From Bacteroidales bacterium (GTDB lineage Bacteria; Bacteroidota; Bacteroidia; Bacteroidales; Marinilabiliaceae), in the NCBI GenBank assembly GCA_003249255.1, contig QKJP01000059.1:118417-182416 (forward strand): a stretch of 64,000 nt of DNA, written 5' to 3'. The translations under genes were made by a program, and so were the position numbers. Of the stretch, positions 27,005-36,612 are shown in pieces. The notes under the pieces were generated by a model. It was not told the DNA's origin and did not search any database. It was given only the letters and a program-made list of their open reading frames with translations. Numbering within the stretch: the stretch's first letter is position 1; each line of letters opens with the position of its first letter.

Positions 27005-27952
27005 ATGAAAAAGAAACTCATTAAAACAATGTTAATCACACTAACTGCAATTTTTCTAATTGGAATAAGTTTAAAACTTTATTTTGAAATTGAAGCTTAT
27101 AGAATTCCGATTAATAAAGACCCAAAATTTATTATAAACACGCCTATTGAGCACAAACAAGTTGAGGAAAAAGATTATTCCATTCATTATTATACCTCCG
27201 GGTATAAAGATAGCACAGCTATTCTTCTCTTACATCCGGCTCTTTCGGATCACACTGCATTTGATCGACAAATAGATGATTTATCTGAAAAACATTATGT
27301 TATATCAATTGACTTATTAGGCCATGGGCTATCCGGCAATAAAAACACTTCAGATCAAATCTACACTACATTTATGCATATTAATAAAATTCTAGATCAG
27401 GAAGGCATATCACAAATACACATAGTAGGAGTTTCTTTAGGTGCATTATTGGCTCAACACTATGCCTACATCCATCCTGAAAAAACACTATCGCTTACTT
27501 CATGTGGTGGATATAACATTCATCGGGATAATAAAAAAATCGTACAAGCTCAATGGAAACACAACATTGGATTCATTTTAAGAGCTTTTATTTCACCTCA
27601 TGCATTTAAAGTCAAAACATCAGATATTTCATGCTCAACATCAATCGGAAAAAGCTTATTCCATAATTCGATGAAACATTTTACTACAAATTCATTTAAG
27701 GCTATGAGCGGACTAGGACAGGTAATAAAAGAAAGAGATGTTAATTCATACTCATTCCCGGTTCAAATAATTACCGGTGAGTATGACTTGGCACTTGCCA
27801 AAACCGTATCTGACAAATGGGCATCTGAATGTAACATCAAAGAAGTTCACCTGATTAAAAACGCAGGGCATTGTGTTCAGCTTGATAATCCTGAAGAATT
27901 TAATAAGCTGTTAATTCATTTCATTGATGAGAATTTATTCGAAAAGAATTAA
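27005..27952 (+). CDS. Alpha/beta hydrolase with N-terminal membrane anchor
   Basis: The protein has 315 residues. A single hydrophobic segment (~6-24) anchors it, followed by a hydrolase fold. The nucleophile elbow is VGVSLGA with Ser ~144, an acidic residue follows in GEYDLA (~260), and the catalytic His lies in NAGHCVQLDNP (~289), so the triad is complete. The early DLLGHGLSGN motif is typical of esterases and C-C bond hydrolases. The substrate is not determinable. It is monocistronic, and the flanking repeat begins ~20 bases after the stop codon. Confidence 0.85.
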   Translation: MKKKLIKTMLITLTAIFLIGISLKLYFEIEAYRIPINKDPKFIINTPIEHKQVEEKDYSIHYYTSGYKDSTAILLLHPALSDHTAFDRQIDDLSEKHYVISIDLLGHGLSGNKNTSDQIYTTFMHINKILDQEGISQIHIVGVSLGALLAQHYAYIHPEKTLSLTSCGGYNIHRDNKKIVQAQWKHNIGFILRAFISPHAFKVKTSDISCSTSIGKSLFHNSMKHFTTNSFKAMSGLGQVIKERDVNSYSFPVQIITGEYDLALAKTVSDKWASECNIKEVHLIKNAGHCVQLDNPEEFNKLLIHFIDENLFEKN

Positions 27953-27970
27953 AACCTATAGTGTTAAGTA

Positions 27971-28155
27971 GTGAAATACTAATAAATAGTAAGTTTACGT
28001 TAACATCAAAGATGCGGTGTCATTAAGCCTAGCCTGAAGCGTTTATGTTAAATACCTGATTAATATCTAGCCCTACAGGCCAAGTTTTGGGATATCGCCT
28101 ACGTTGGGGCTTTTTTTAGTTTTATGCCAAAATGTATGTACTTATCTACCGCCCT
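27971..28155 (+). repeat. Direct repeat R3, left copy, flanking the cytochrome island
   Basis: This copy aligns with 34171-34429 over its whole length: gtgaaatact, caaagatgcggtgtcattaa, tagcctgaag, aatacctgattaatatc, tttgggatatcgcc, ggggcttttt, atgtatgtacttat. The right copy differs chiefly by an ~80-bp insertion after gcctgaag. It has small internal hairpins and no coding capacity. The two copies bracket a 6-kb block of genes in the same orientation. Confidence 0.8.
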
Positions 28156-28294
28156 CAAAAAACCTAAATACCGCAACTCCAAATTAACCTAAGTATTTAA
28201 AGCAAAACACTTTTAATTACTCATTCAAAATGAAATAAGGATTTCATCCAACCTTGTAATATTTTAGTTAATTGTATTTTATGAGGATAAAGAT

Positions 28295-28978
28295 TCAAAT
28301 GGCTTCAAGAATTCTACACAGAAGATCCTTTTTTAAAATATCTATTTTCTGACCATTGGTATTTATAAGCTTCTCATCTTTAAACTCCTTTAGTATTCGG
28401 CAAACACTTTCTTTCGACATCCCTGCAAATTCACCTAATTCTTGTCGGGAAAGTGGCAAATCAAAAGAATCAGCATTAAATACACTATCGGCCATAAATA
28501 ATAAAGCATCCGCCATCCTTCCATGCATCTGTTTTTGGGTAAGGCTTAAAAACCTTTGAAAAAAATCGTTATACCTTCTCGAAAATTCTCGAAGAAAACT
28601 CTCTGCAAATAAATAATTCGTTTTAAAAACCTGCATAAAAATTTCCGAATCGATTAAGCAAATCCTCGAAGTGGTTAATGCGGTTAAGCTAAAACTATAT
28701 CTTTTATCATGAAATAAGCCGGGACCACCAATAATCTCTGAAGATGAAATAATTCCTAGTAATAAATCTTTCCCTCCGGTTCCTTCAATATGAATTTTAG
28801 CAAGTCCTTGATTAAATGAAACCATCTCTTTAAATATAGATCCTTGCCGTATAATTTTTTCACCTTTTCTAAAAACAACAGTACTACGGTTAGCTTCAAT
28901 TAATTCAAGCTCATCCTTAGTTAAGAATTTAAAACTATCACATTTTAAATGACATCCATTACACTTTACATCTTCCAT
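28295..28978 (-). CDS. Crp/Fnr-family regulator with N-terminal cysteine cluster
   Basis: The protein has 227 residues. The first residues MEDVKCNGCHLKC place cysteines at 6, 9 and 13 (C-x2-C-x3-C), a likely metal or Fe-S ligand set like that at the FNR N-terminus. A beta-roll effector domain (~25-130, RKGEKIIRQGSIFKEM, LLLGIISSSEIIGGPGLF) and a winged helix (LSRQELGEFAGMSKESVCRI, LKEF) follow; the recognition helix ESVCRILKEF has the E..SR/CR pattern of FNR/CRP proteins that read TTGAT half-sites. It is divergent from the cytochrome gene set, with a perfect TTGAT-N4-ATCAA between them, so it is probably an oxygen- or NO-responsive regulator of that set. Confidence 0.9.
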   Translation of the reverse strand: MEDVKCNGCHLKCDSFKFLTKDELELIEANRSTVVFRKGEKIIRQGSIFKEMVSFNQGLAKIHIEGTGGKDLLLGIISSSEIIGGPGLFHDKRYSFSLTALTTSRICLIDSEIFMQVFKTNYLFAESFLREFSRRYNDFFQRFLSLTQKQMHGRMADALLFMADSVFNADSFDLPLSRQELGEFAGMSKESVCRILKEFKDEKLINTNGQKIDILKKDLLCRILEAI

Positions 28979-29078
28979 ATATTCTTGCTATCTACAAAAG
29001 TTCACAACAATAATCAGGCACCAGTAAACAATCAAATCTACTGCTGCCCTTATTAAATTTACAAAAAAATATAGAGTA

Positions 29079-29092
29079 TTGATTTATATCAA
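29079..29092. promoter_or_regulatory. Perfect FNR-type operator (TTGAT-N4-ATCAA)
   Basis: The sequence ttgatttatatcaa is a full match to the FNR/ANR consensus. It lies 101 bases upstream of the divergent regulator start and 129 bases upstream of the first lipoprotein start (29221). It could activate the cytochrome set and autoregulate the regulator. Confidence 0.7.
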
Positions 29093-29220
29093 TTGGATTA
29101 TTGACATTTAGTATTCAGCACGATGAGAAACATCAACTGCCCTACTGATTTATCTCATTTATTAAATAGAAAAACTTGTGCAATTTTATATTAGTGAATA
29201 TTAACCAAAACTTAATTTCC

Positions 29221-30321
29221 ATGAAAAAAACAATTAACCTATTAAAACTTTTCGCTCTAACTTCAGCTATTTTAGTCACTTTCAGTTATTGTAGCAAAGA
29301 TGACGATGAAACAACAACCTCACTATCTGAACTTAGTGGTATAATAACAATGCCTGGAGGTGATATTGCCGGAGGTGCAATTGTACAACTTAGCACAACA
29401 GCTAATGCTGCAAATGTAATTGCAAAAACCATAACAGATAATAATGGAAAATATAAATTGATGGGGATTTCGAATGGTACCTATTTTATAAGCTCAATTT
29501 ATAATCCGGCTAACACTAACAATTTGCTGAAATCAGCAGGAGTGGTCATTTTATCTTCAAAAGAAGTCTCTATTACTATTGAAGGAAATAAAGAGATGAA
29601 CCTTGAAATGGAAGGTAAACTGAGTGGTGGGAATACTAGCTTTAGTTTAAATGGAGGTTGGGAATATGACAACTCTCATTCTACGATCGAATTCGAGTTC
29701 CCATATGATGCAGTGAATGGAATCTTTACAGGTCATTTTGCAACCGTTGGGTTTGATGTATTAGAATTTGATGAAAGCAATCCTGCTAATATAAAAATTA
29801 AAGCTTGGGTAGATGTTACCAGTACTGAAACCGGAGCCCCTTCAGGTGTATGCGGTCACGGAAGAGATGGCATCACAGGATGTATAGCAGGCACCTTTGG
29901 TGTTGATTTAAATCCTGCCGACACAGTAACTGTATATTGTGAAGATGGAAAAATCAATACTGGTTTTCCAAACACAGAAATGGCGGCCTTTGACCTTTGG
30001 GGTGATGGATCTACAACTACTTATACCAAGCAAAGTGCAATCGTTGGTAAAACCGGAGTTGCAACTTTCGTAAGTACCTCTGTAAGTGCATTCGGCAATG
30101 GTTATGTTGCTAAAGGTAATTTCTTTTTTAATGGAGCTACCAAAGAAGTTGATTTGTATTTTAATTATTTAGAGGGCTATGACAATGATACTCGATATTA
30201 TTCAAGCTTCTTTGGATGGTTCAAATTTAATGCCCTAAGCGATTATGGTATTGATAGTGGGCACATTGTAGATTCTGATGTTACTGTTAAGGTTTCGGCT
30301 CAATTCAGAAAAAACAAATAA
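29221..30321 (+). CDS. Surface lipoprotein with carboxypeptidase-regulatory-like and YceI-like domains
   Basis: I start at the Met at 29221 (366 residues) rather than 29176, because it gives a lipoprotein signal ending FSYC with Cys24. The following SKDDDE resembles the acidic lipoprotein export signal of Bacteroidota, suggesting a cell-surface location. Residues ~35-105 form a small beta-sandwich (GGAIVQLSTT, DNNGKYKLMGISNGTYFISS). Residues ~140-365 read like a YceI domain: DNSHSTIEFEF, GIFTGHFATVGFDVLEFDES and a closing DYGIDSGHIVDSDVTVKV. YceI proteins form lipocalin-like barrels binding isoprenoid chains or quinones. It is first in the island. Confidence 0.72.
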   Translation: MKKTINLLKLFALTSAILVTFSYCSKDDDETTTSLSELSGIITMPGGDIAGGAIVQLSTTANAANVIAKTITDNNGKYKLMGISNGTYFISSIYNPANTNNLLKSAGVVILSSKEVSITIEGNKEMNLEMEGKLSGGNTSFSLNGGWEYDNSHSTIEFEFPYDAVNGIFTGHFATVGFDVLEFDESNPANIKIKAWVDVTSTETGAPSGVCGHGRDGITGCIAGTFGVDLNPADTVTVYCEDGKINTGFPNTEMAAFDLWGDGSTTTYTKQSAIVGKTGVATFVSTSVSAFGNGYVAKGNFFFNGATKEVDLYFNYLEGYDNDTRYYSSFFGWFKFNALSDYGIDSGHIVDSDVTVKVSAQFRKNK

Positions 30322-30331
30322 TAACTAATCT

Positions 30332-30370
30332 AAGGTTCAATGGTATCTCTAATAATTACCATTGAACCTT
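30332..30370 (+). terminator. Strong hairpin after the first island gene
   Basis: A perfect 14-bp stem (aaggttcaatggta 30332-30345 and taccattgaacctt 30357-30370) has an 11-base loop. No T-run follows, so it may act as an attenuator or 3'-end stabiliser between the lipoprotein gene and the rest of the cluster. A related stem stands at 41576-41609. Confidence 0.55.
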
Positions 30371-30423
30371 TGGGTAACATCGCAATTTCCTTTACCCAAC
30401 GACTCTAAAATAAAGGTAATAGT

Positions 30424-31704
30424 ATGGCTAAACAAATGTATATACCTGCTTTTTTATTTCTTCTCCTAATCTTTCAAGGTTGTGAAGAAGAAAAAATAAT
30501 TCCAAAGAAAGGCTATATTCCCAATTCACCTAAAGAGACTACAACTCTTAATGCCGGATACTTTTGGATAGCCCAAAACGAAATTAATTCTCCGTATTGG
30601 AAAGAAGCTGATTATGTAAAAGTGAATTTAACCAACCAATCTACCGGTAAGCTTTATAAAGAGGGATACCTAAACATGACTGGTACTTTTAATGGCAAGA
30701 TGGACTTTAATAATGGTAAAAATGATTCTCTAATCATTAAAGCCGGCTATGATGACGAGAACATCTACATCTTAGTAGAATGGAATGATGAATCAACGAA
30801 TGCTTCTTTTATGACGTGGTTGTGGAATGGTCCTGCAGACCCTCTCAAACCCGATTCAAATGAAGGATGGACTGCTCAAAAAAATAGTGATAAATTATTC
30901 ATTGGTTTTCAATTACCAAACGATAAAAAAGACATATGGAAATGGGATTTAGCTGCAACTGCACCTTTTTCTGCTGCTGAAAATATGACAATGAAAAATG
31001 ATGGTAGTTTCATTACTGATAGAATTTCACCTATCATACCCAACAACGATGGCTCTTTAAATAATGGTCCTTTATATGAATGGAACGGAGAACGTCAGGA
31101 AATTACCAGCCAAACAGGAACAACACTATTAGATCCGGCTCATTACTTATTAGATCTTAATAAAACACCTTTTATTGGAGATGTTGAAGTAGGAGAATCA
31201 ATTTTTAACGGAAAAGCAGATTGTAGATTTTGCCATGGATTAAATGGCAACGGTATACCTGATGGATATACCGAAGGGGGGAAATTACAAAAAGCCTCAG
31301 TAAATCGATACTCCAGAACGGGCTTAAAAAACTACATTTCTTCTTCACGCCACGAAGGAAGTGGAAGTCAATATTTTGGGAAAATAAAAAACAATCCTAC
31401 TGAAGTAGAAAACCTTATTTCCTTCTTACGATGTATTTCAGGTTTACCAGGGACAATTTTAAATAGTGAAAACTACATTACAGATATAACAGCAAAATCC
31501 AACACAACTATCGGAAGAATAGATGAAGAAAATAAACGCTATCAAGTGTTGTTCATTCGAAAATTAAAAGCATCATATGAAGGTGATATAACCTTCGATA
31601 CAAATAATGCTTACACTATATCAATAGGTTGCTCAGATAATGACGACATCAATTACATTGGCGATAATAATATCACTTTAACCTTTAATAGCAGTAAATT
31701 ATGA
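30424..31704 (+). CDS. Lipoprotein: ethylbenzene-dehydrogenase-type haem domain interrupted by a cytochrome c motif
   Basis: The protein has 426 residues with lipid Cys20 (IFQGC) followed by EEEK. Residues ~45-200 (SPYWKEADYVKVNL, IIKAGYDDENIYILVEWNDE, DKLFIGFQLP) match the start of the EB_dh / DMSO-reductase-like b-haem domain, and the closing strands come much later (YQVLFIRKLKASYEGDI, then AYTISIGCSDNDDINY). Between the two halves, residues ~255-345 carry one c-type haem site, CRFCH (Cys267, Cys270, His271), in a GESIFNGKADCRFCHG context. It would therefore bind two haems of different kinds. It probably transfers electrons at the outer membrane or cell surface. Its stop overlaps the next start (ATGA). 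Confidence 0.8.
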   Translation: MAKQMYIPAFLFLLLIFQGCEEEKIIPKKGYIPNSPKETTTLNAGYFWIAQNEINSPYWKEADYVKVNLTNQSTGKLYKEGYLNMTGTFNGKMDFNNGKNDSLIIKAGYDDENIYILVEWNDESTNASFMTWLWNGPADPLKPDSNEGWTAQKNSDKLFIGFQLPNDKKDIWKWDLAATAPFSAAENMTMKNDGSFITDRISPIIPNNDGSLNNGPLYEWNGERQEITSQTGTTLLDPAHYLLDLNKTPFIGDVEVGESIFNGKADCRFCHGLNGNGIPDGYTEGGKLQKASVNRYSRTGLKNYISSSRHEGSGSQYFGKIKNNPTEVENLISFLRCISGLPGTILNSENYITDITAKSNTTIGRIDEENKRYQVLFIRKLKASYEGDITFDTNNAYTISIGCSDNDDINYIGDNNITLTFNSSKL

Positions 31705-32066
31705 AGATAGATCACGTACACCTAGTCTTTCTGCTGTTATTAACGCTTATAACAACAGGATGTGAATCAGAAAAAATTGAAAAATTTGACACAGGAAATC
31801 TTCCTGAAAACATAAGCTTCAATAATGACATAAAACCAATATTTGAAAATCAATGCAAATCATGTCACTTTGGAGGAACCTCCCCAAACCTATCGCCTTC
31901 TGAAGCCTATTTAAATTTAACAAGCGGAGGCTATCTTAACGTTGAAAAGCCAGAGGAAAGTGAATTTTACGTAATTATTACAACAGGAAACATGGCTCAA
32001 TATGCCACAGACTCAGACAGAGCCTATATTCTTAAATGGATAAAACAAGGAGCATCAGATAACTAA
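31701..32066 (+). CDS. Small c-type cytochrome lipoprotein
   Basis: The protein has 121 residues with lipid Cys21 (LITTGC) followed by ESEK. One haem c motif, CKSCH (Cys52, Cys55, His56), is placed in FNNDIKPIFENQCKSCHFGG, the layout of Planctomycete/Bacteroidota cytochrome C domains (the N-D-I-x-P-I-x-x-x-x-C motif). A Met in GNMAQYAT is a plausible distal ligand. It overlaps the end of the preceding gene by 4 bases, so the two cytochromes are translated together and likely exchange electrons. Confidence 0.9.
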   Translation: MKIDHVHLVFLLLLTLITTGCESEKIEKFDTGNLPENISFNNDIKPIFENQCKSCHFGGTSPNLSPSEAYLNLTSGGYLNVEKPEESEFYVIITTGNMAQYATDSDRAYILKWIKQGASDN

Positions 32067-32082
32067 TATTAAGATTTTTATT

Positions 32083-32982
32083 ATGAAAATTAACATCACA
32101 CAAATTGTAATAGCTACCATCTTAATGTTGAGCTCATCAATAAACGCCCAAGATGATTTACTCTCCATACTGGATGATATTGTTGAAGAGGATAAAATGG
32201 AAGTTGCATACACCTTTAAATCCACCAGAATCATTAACTCACATTCTATCGAAAGAATGAAAGCAAAGCAATTGGATTTTAGAGTAAATCATAGATTTGG
32301 TGAACTTAATAGTGGTTCCTATGACCTTTGGGGTTTAGATAATGCCCTTATCAGTTTTGATCTTGGCTATGGAATTACAGATTGGTTAATGGCTAGTATT
32401 CGAAGAAGTACCTACGAAAAAACATATGATGGCTCTTTAAAATTTTCGGTATTGAGACAACAAACTGGCAAAAGAAACATCCCAATAGCCTTGTCGATCT
32501 ATACCAATGCGGCAATTAATACTCTTAAGGATGAACTAATTGATAGCAATAGAGATGACATCCCTCTTTCACTTCGTTTGGCTTTTACTAATCAATTATT
32601 AATTGCTCACAAATTTTCGGAGTCTATTTCGCTTCAAATAATGCCAACATTTGTGCACAGAAACCTTGTCAATTATGATGAGGAAAACAATATTGTTGCA
32701 ATGGGAGTTGGAGGTAGATATAAATTTCACAGAAGGGTGGCTTTCATGTGTGAATACTTTTGGACTAACCATACGGCTAATAATGACAACTATTTCAATC
32801 CTCTCTCTTTAGGATTTGATATAGAAACAGGAGGCCATGTATTTCAACTATTCCTCAGCAATTCAAGAATCATGGAAGAAAGTGGATTTATAAGTAAAAC
32901 TACAGGATCATGGAATGATGGAGGCATTTATTTTGGTTTTAATATTTCTCGGGTTTTTGCAATAGGTAAACCTAAAGAGTAA
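32083..32982 (+). CDS. DUF5777-type outer-membrane beta-barrel protein
   Basis: The protein has 299 residues with a signal peptide ending INAQ. Strand-like segments follow (TFKSTRIINSHSIERMKAKQ, DFRVNHRFGEL, DLGYGITDWLMASIRR, FQLFLSNSRIMEE), ending GGIYFGFNISRVF. The wording around residues 45-75 is characteristic of the Bacteroidota DUF5777 barrel family, which is repeatedly seen beside cytochrome c and YceI genes (recalled, not searched). It could serve as the porin part of a porin-cytochrome conduit (inference). It starts 16 bases after the small cytochrome gene. Confidence 0.78.
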   Translation: MKINITQIVIATILMLSSSINAQDDLLSILDDIVEEDKMEVAYTFKSTRIINSHSIERMKAKQLDFRVNHRFGELNSGSYDLWGLDNALISFDLGYGITDWLMASIRRSTYEKTYDGSLKFSVLRQQTGKRNIPIALSIYTNAAINTLKDELIDSNRDDIPLSLRLAFTNQLLIAHKFSESISLQIMPTFVHRNLVNYDEENNIVAMGVGGRYKFHRRVAFMCEYFWTNHTANNDNYFNPLSLGFDIETGGHVFQLFLSNSRIMEESGFISKTTGSWNDGGIYFGFNISRVFAIGKPKE

Positions 32983-33011
32983 TCTTACGCTAAAATTAAA
33001 AAATTATTGCT

Positions 33012-33560
33012 ATGAAAAAAACAATCCTAATTACCTACGTTATAAGCCTATTATCGACCATAGGTTTGGCTCAAAAACAAATTACTAAAGAAGGAGTAAT
33101 AGAAATTTTTTCAGAAACTTCCTTATTTACTATTGAAGCTAAAAACCCAAAAGTGGCTAGCATTCTAAATACAGAGAATGGAGAAGTGGTTGCCTCAACA
33201 CTAGTAAGGTCATTTAAGTTTAAGGAAGCGTTAGTTGAAGAACATTTCAATGAAAATTATATGGAATCTCACAAATTTCCTAAAGCTATTTTCAATGGTC
33301 AAATTAAAAATTTTTCAGACATAAATCTTAGTGAAGATTCAACTTACCCGATTAGCATCTCAGGAAAACTAACCATTCATGGAGAAACAAGAGATATTTT
33401 AGAAAATGGTGAATTGACGGTAAAAAATGGATTAATCTCTGCAAATCTAACTTTTAATATTTCTTTAAAAAATTACAAAATTGAAATAGAACCAAATTAT
33501 AAGGATCGCATCAATGATTTAATCAAAATAACAGTTCATTTCGATTACAAACCAATATAA
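33012..33560 (+). CDS. YceI-family periplasmic protein
   Basis: The protein has 182 residues with a signal peptide ending GLAQ. The core has ASTLVRSFKFKEALVEEHFN, then MESHKFPKAIFNGQIKNF and GKLTIHGETRDI, the hallmark order of YceI lipocalin-like proteins that bind polyprenoid or quinone-like chains. It is shorter and more standard than the YceI-like domain in the first lipoprotein. The second YceI copy in one cluster supports a role in handling a lipid-soluble electron carrier or lipid. Confidence 0.85.
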   Translation: MKKTILITYVISLLSTIGLAQKQITKEGVIEIFSETSLFTIEAKNPKVASILNTENGEVVASTLVRSFKFKEALVEEHFNENYMESHKFPKAIFNGQIKNFSDINLSEDSTYPISISGKLTIHGETRDILENGELTVKNGLISANLTFNISLKNYKIEIEPNYKDRINDLIKITVHFDYKPI

Positions 33561-33600
33561 CCGCTGTTTTTTGAATATCATATACGCTAAAAAATTTATT

Positions 33601-34047
33601 ATGAAAAATAAAATTCTAAAAACTTTATTATACTTATTTATTGCAGGACTACTTTCTGGAATTGGTGTTTACCTATACGTATTTCATAAGCCACACCGAA
33701 ATATTGCAATGGAAGAACCTGCCTATATTTTATCAGCAGAACAGTTAACTAATGATTTTGAAAAAGATGAAAACTCTGCTTACGAAAGGTATGGTAATAA
33801 AACGCTACAAGTTTCAGGGATTATAAATGATATAAATTATACAAAGAACACTGCCTCAATCACTCTTAAAGATGGATCTACAGGTGTAAATTGCTCTTTT
33901 GATAGCGTATCGGTAGCCAAAATAGGAATAAACAATCTAAAGATTTTAAAAGTGAACGACTCGGTCAATATTAAAGGCAAATGTGATGGTTATGACATGA
34001 TCATGGGAGTTGTTTTAAGTCGGTGTCACCTTGAAACGAAAAATTAA
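33601..34047 (+). CDS. OB-fold (tRNA_anti-like) membrane-anchored protein
   Basis: I choose the Met at 33601 (148 residues) instead of 33571: it directly precedes a hydrophobic anchor (~5-25, TLLYLFIAGLLSGIGVYLYV). Residues ~45-148 read as an OB-fold of the tRNA_anti-like type (ERYGNKTLQVSGIINDINYT, ASITLKDGSTGVNCSF, LKVNDSVNIKGKCDGYD). Such exported OB-folds are common in Bacteroidota and do not imply nucleic-acid binding. It is the last gene of the island set. Confidence 0.8.
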   Translation: MKNKILKTLLYLFIAGLLSGIGVYLYVFHKPHRNIAMEEPAYILSAEQLTNDFEKDENSAYERYGNKTLQVSGIINDINYTKNTASITLKDGSTGVNCSFDSVSVAKIGINNLKILKVNDSVNIKGKCDGYDMIMGVVLSRCHLETKN

Positions 34048-34125
34048 TTGAACAAATAGAGTTTAAGCTCCAAATGGAGACACTCTCTAAATGCAAAAAT
34101 TCAATCAATAACTATAACCCCCAAA

Positions 34126-34160
34126 AGCCACTTTTCAGCGGCTCTCTTTATATTTTTTTA
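34126..34160. terminator. Terminator at the end of the cytochrome island
   Basis: agccact (34126-34132) pairs with agcggct (34137-34143), with one mismatch on the plus strand and a G-U pair on the minus strand. T-rich sequence follows on the right (ctctttatattttttt) and AAAA lies on the left. It could end both the island operon and gyrB read-through. Confidence 0.5.
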
Positions 34161-34170
34161 GATTTAAGTT

Positions 34171-34429
34171 GTGAAATACTTATCAATAGTAAGCTTAGTT
34201 AGCATCAAAGATGCGGTGTCATTAAGCATAGCCTGAAGGGCTATGAATATCATGGCATGATATGGTTAGCGCCAACGGTGCGTAGTCGTGTGATTAAGAC
34301 TACGCACCGTTGGCGCTTAAAAAAATACCTGATTAATATCCCAGACCTTATAGGCTAGGCTTTGGGATATCGCCCAATTTGGGGCTTTTTAGATTTATGC
34401 AGAAATATATGTACTTATTTACTGACCTC
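34171..34429 (+). repeat. Direct repeat R3, right copy, with palindromic insertion
   Basis: This is the same unit as 27971-28155, split by an insert between gcctgaag (34231-34238) and aatacctgatta (34323-34334). It contains a gcatc-aaa-gatgc hairpin and ends with a gccc/gggc hairpin followed by TTTTT (34371-34390), which could act as a terminator on the plus strand. Confidence 0.8.
34247..34317. mobile_element. Palindromic miniature insert within repeat R3
   Basis: Two perfect palindromes stand side by side: atatcatg-g-catgatat (34247-34263) and a 20-bp arm pair (agcgccaacggtgcgtagtc at 34268-34287, its complement at 34298-34317) with a 10-base loop. The insert is absent from the left repeat copy. 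Its local base composition (GC-rich arms) differs from the AT-rich surroundings. It probably belongs to a small palindromic repeat family that inserts without coding capacity. Confidence 0.6.
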
Positions 34430-34472
34430 AATATTTTTTTAATTCGAAGAGTACTTCGCACTCATAACTTAT

Positions 34473-36458
<1,986 letters not shown>

Positions 36459-36612
36459 CTAAAAACCGGCCTTATCATATCTGTCTGAAAAGACATACAA
36501 ATATAACAATTTTAACATTTATTTTGGGCTAAATCCTGCCCTTTTCGAAAGGAGTTATCAACATGCTAAACTCCTAATAACAATATAATTAGATATCAAA
36601 CACCCCAGATCG

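Noticed and set aside
34268..34317. 20-bp palindrome as an intrinsic terminator
   Set aside because: No T-run follows on either strand; one copy of the repeat lacks it.
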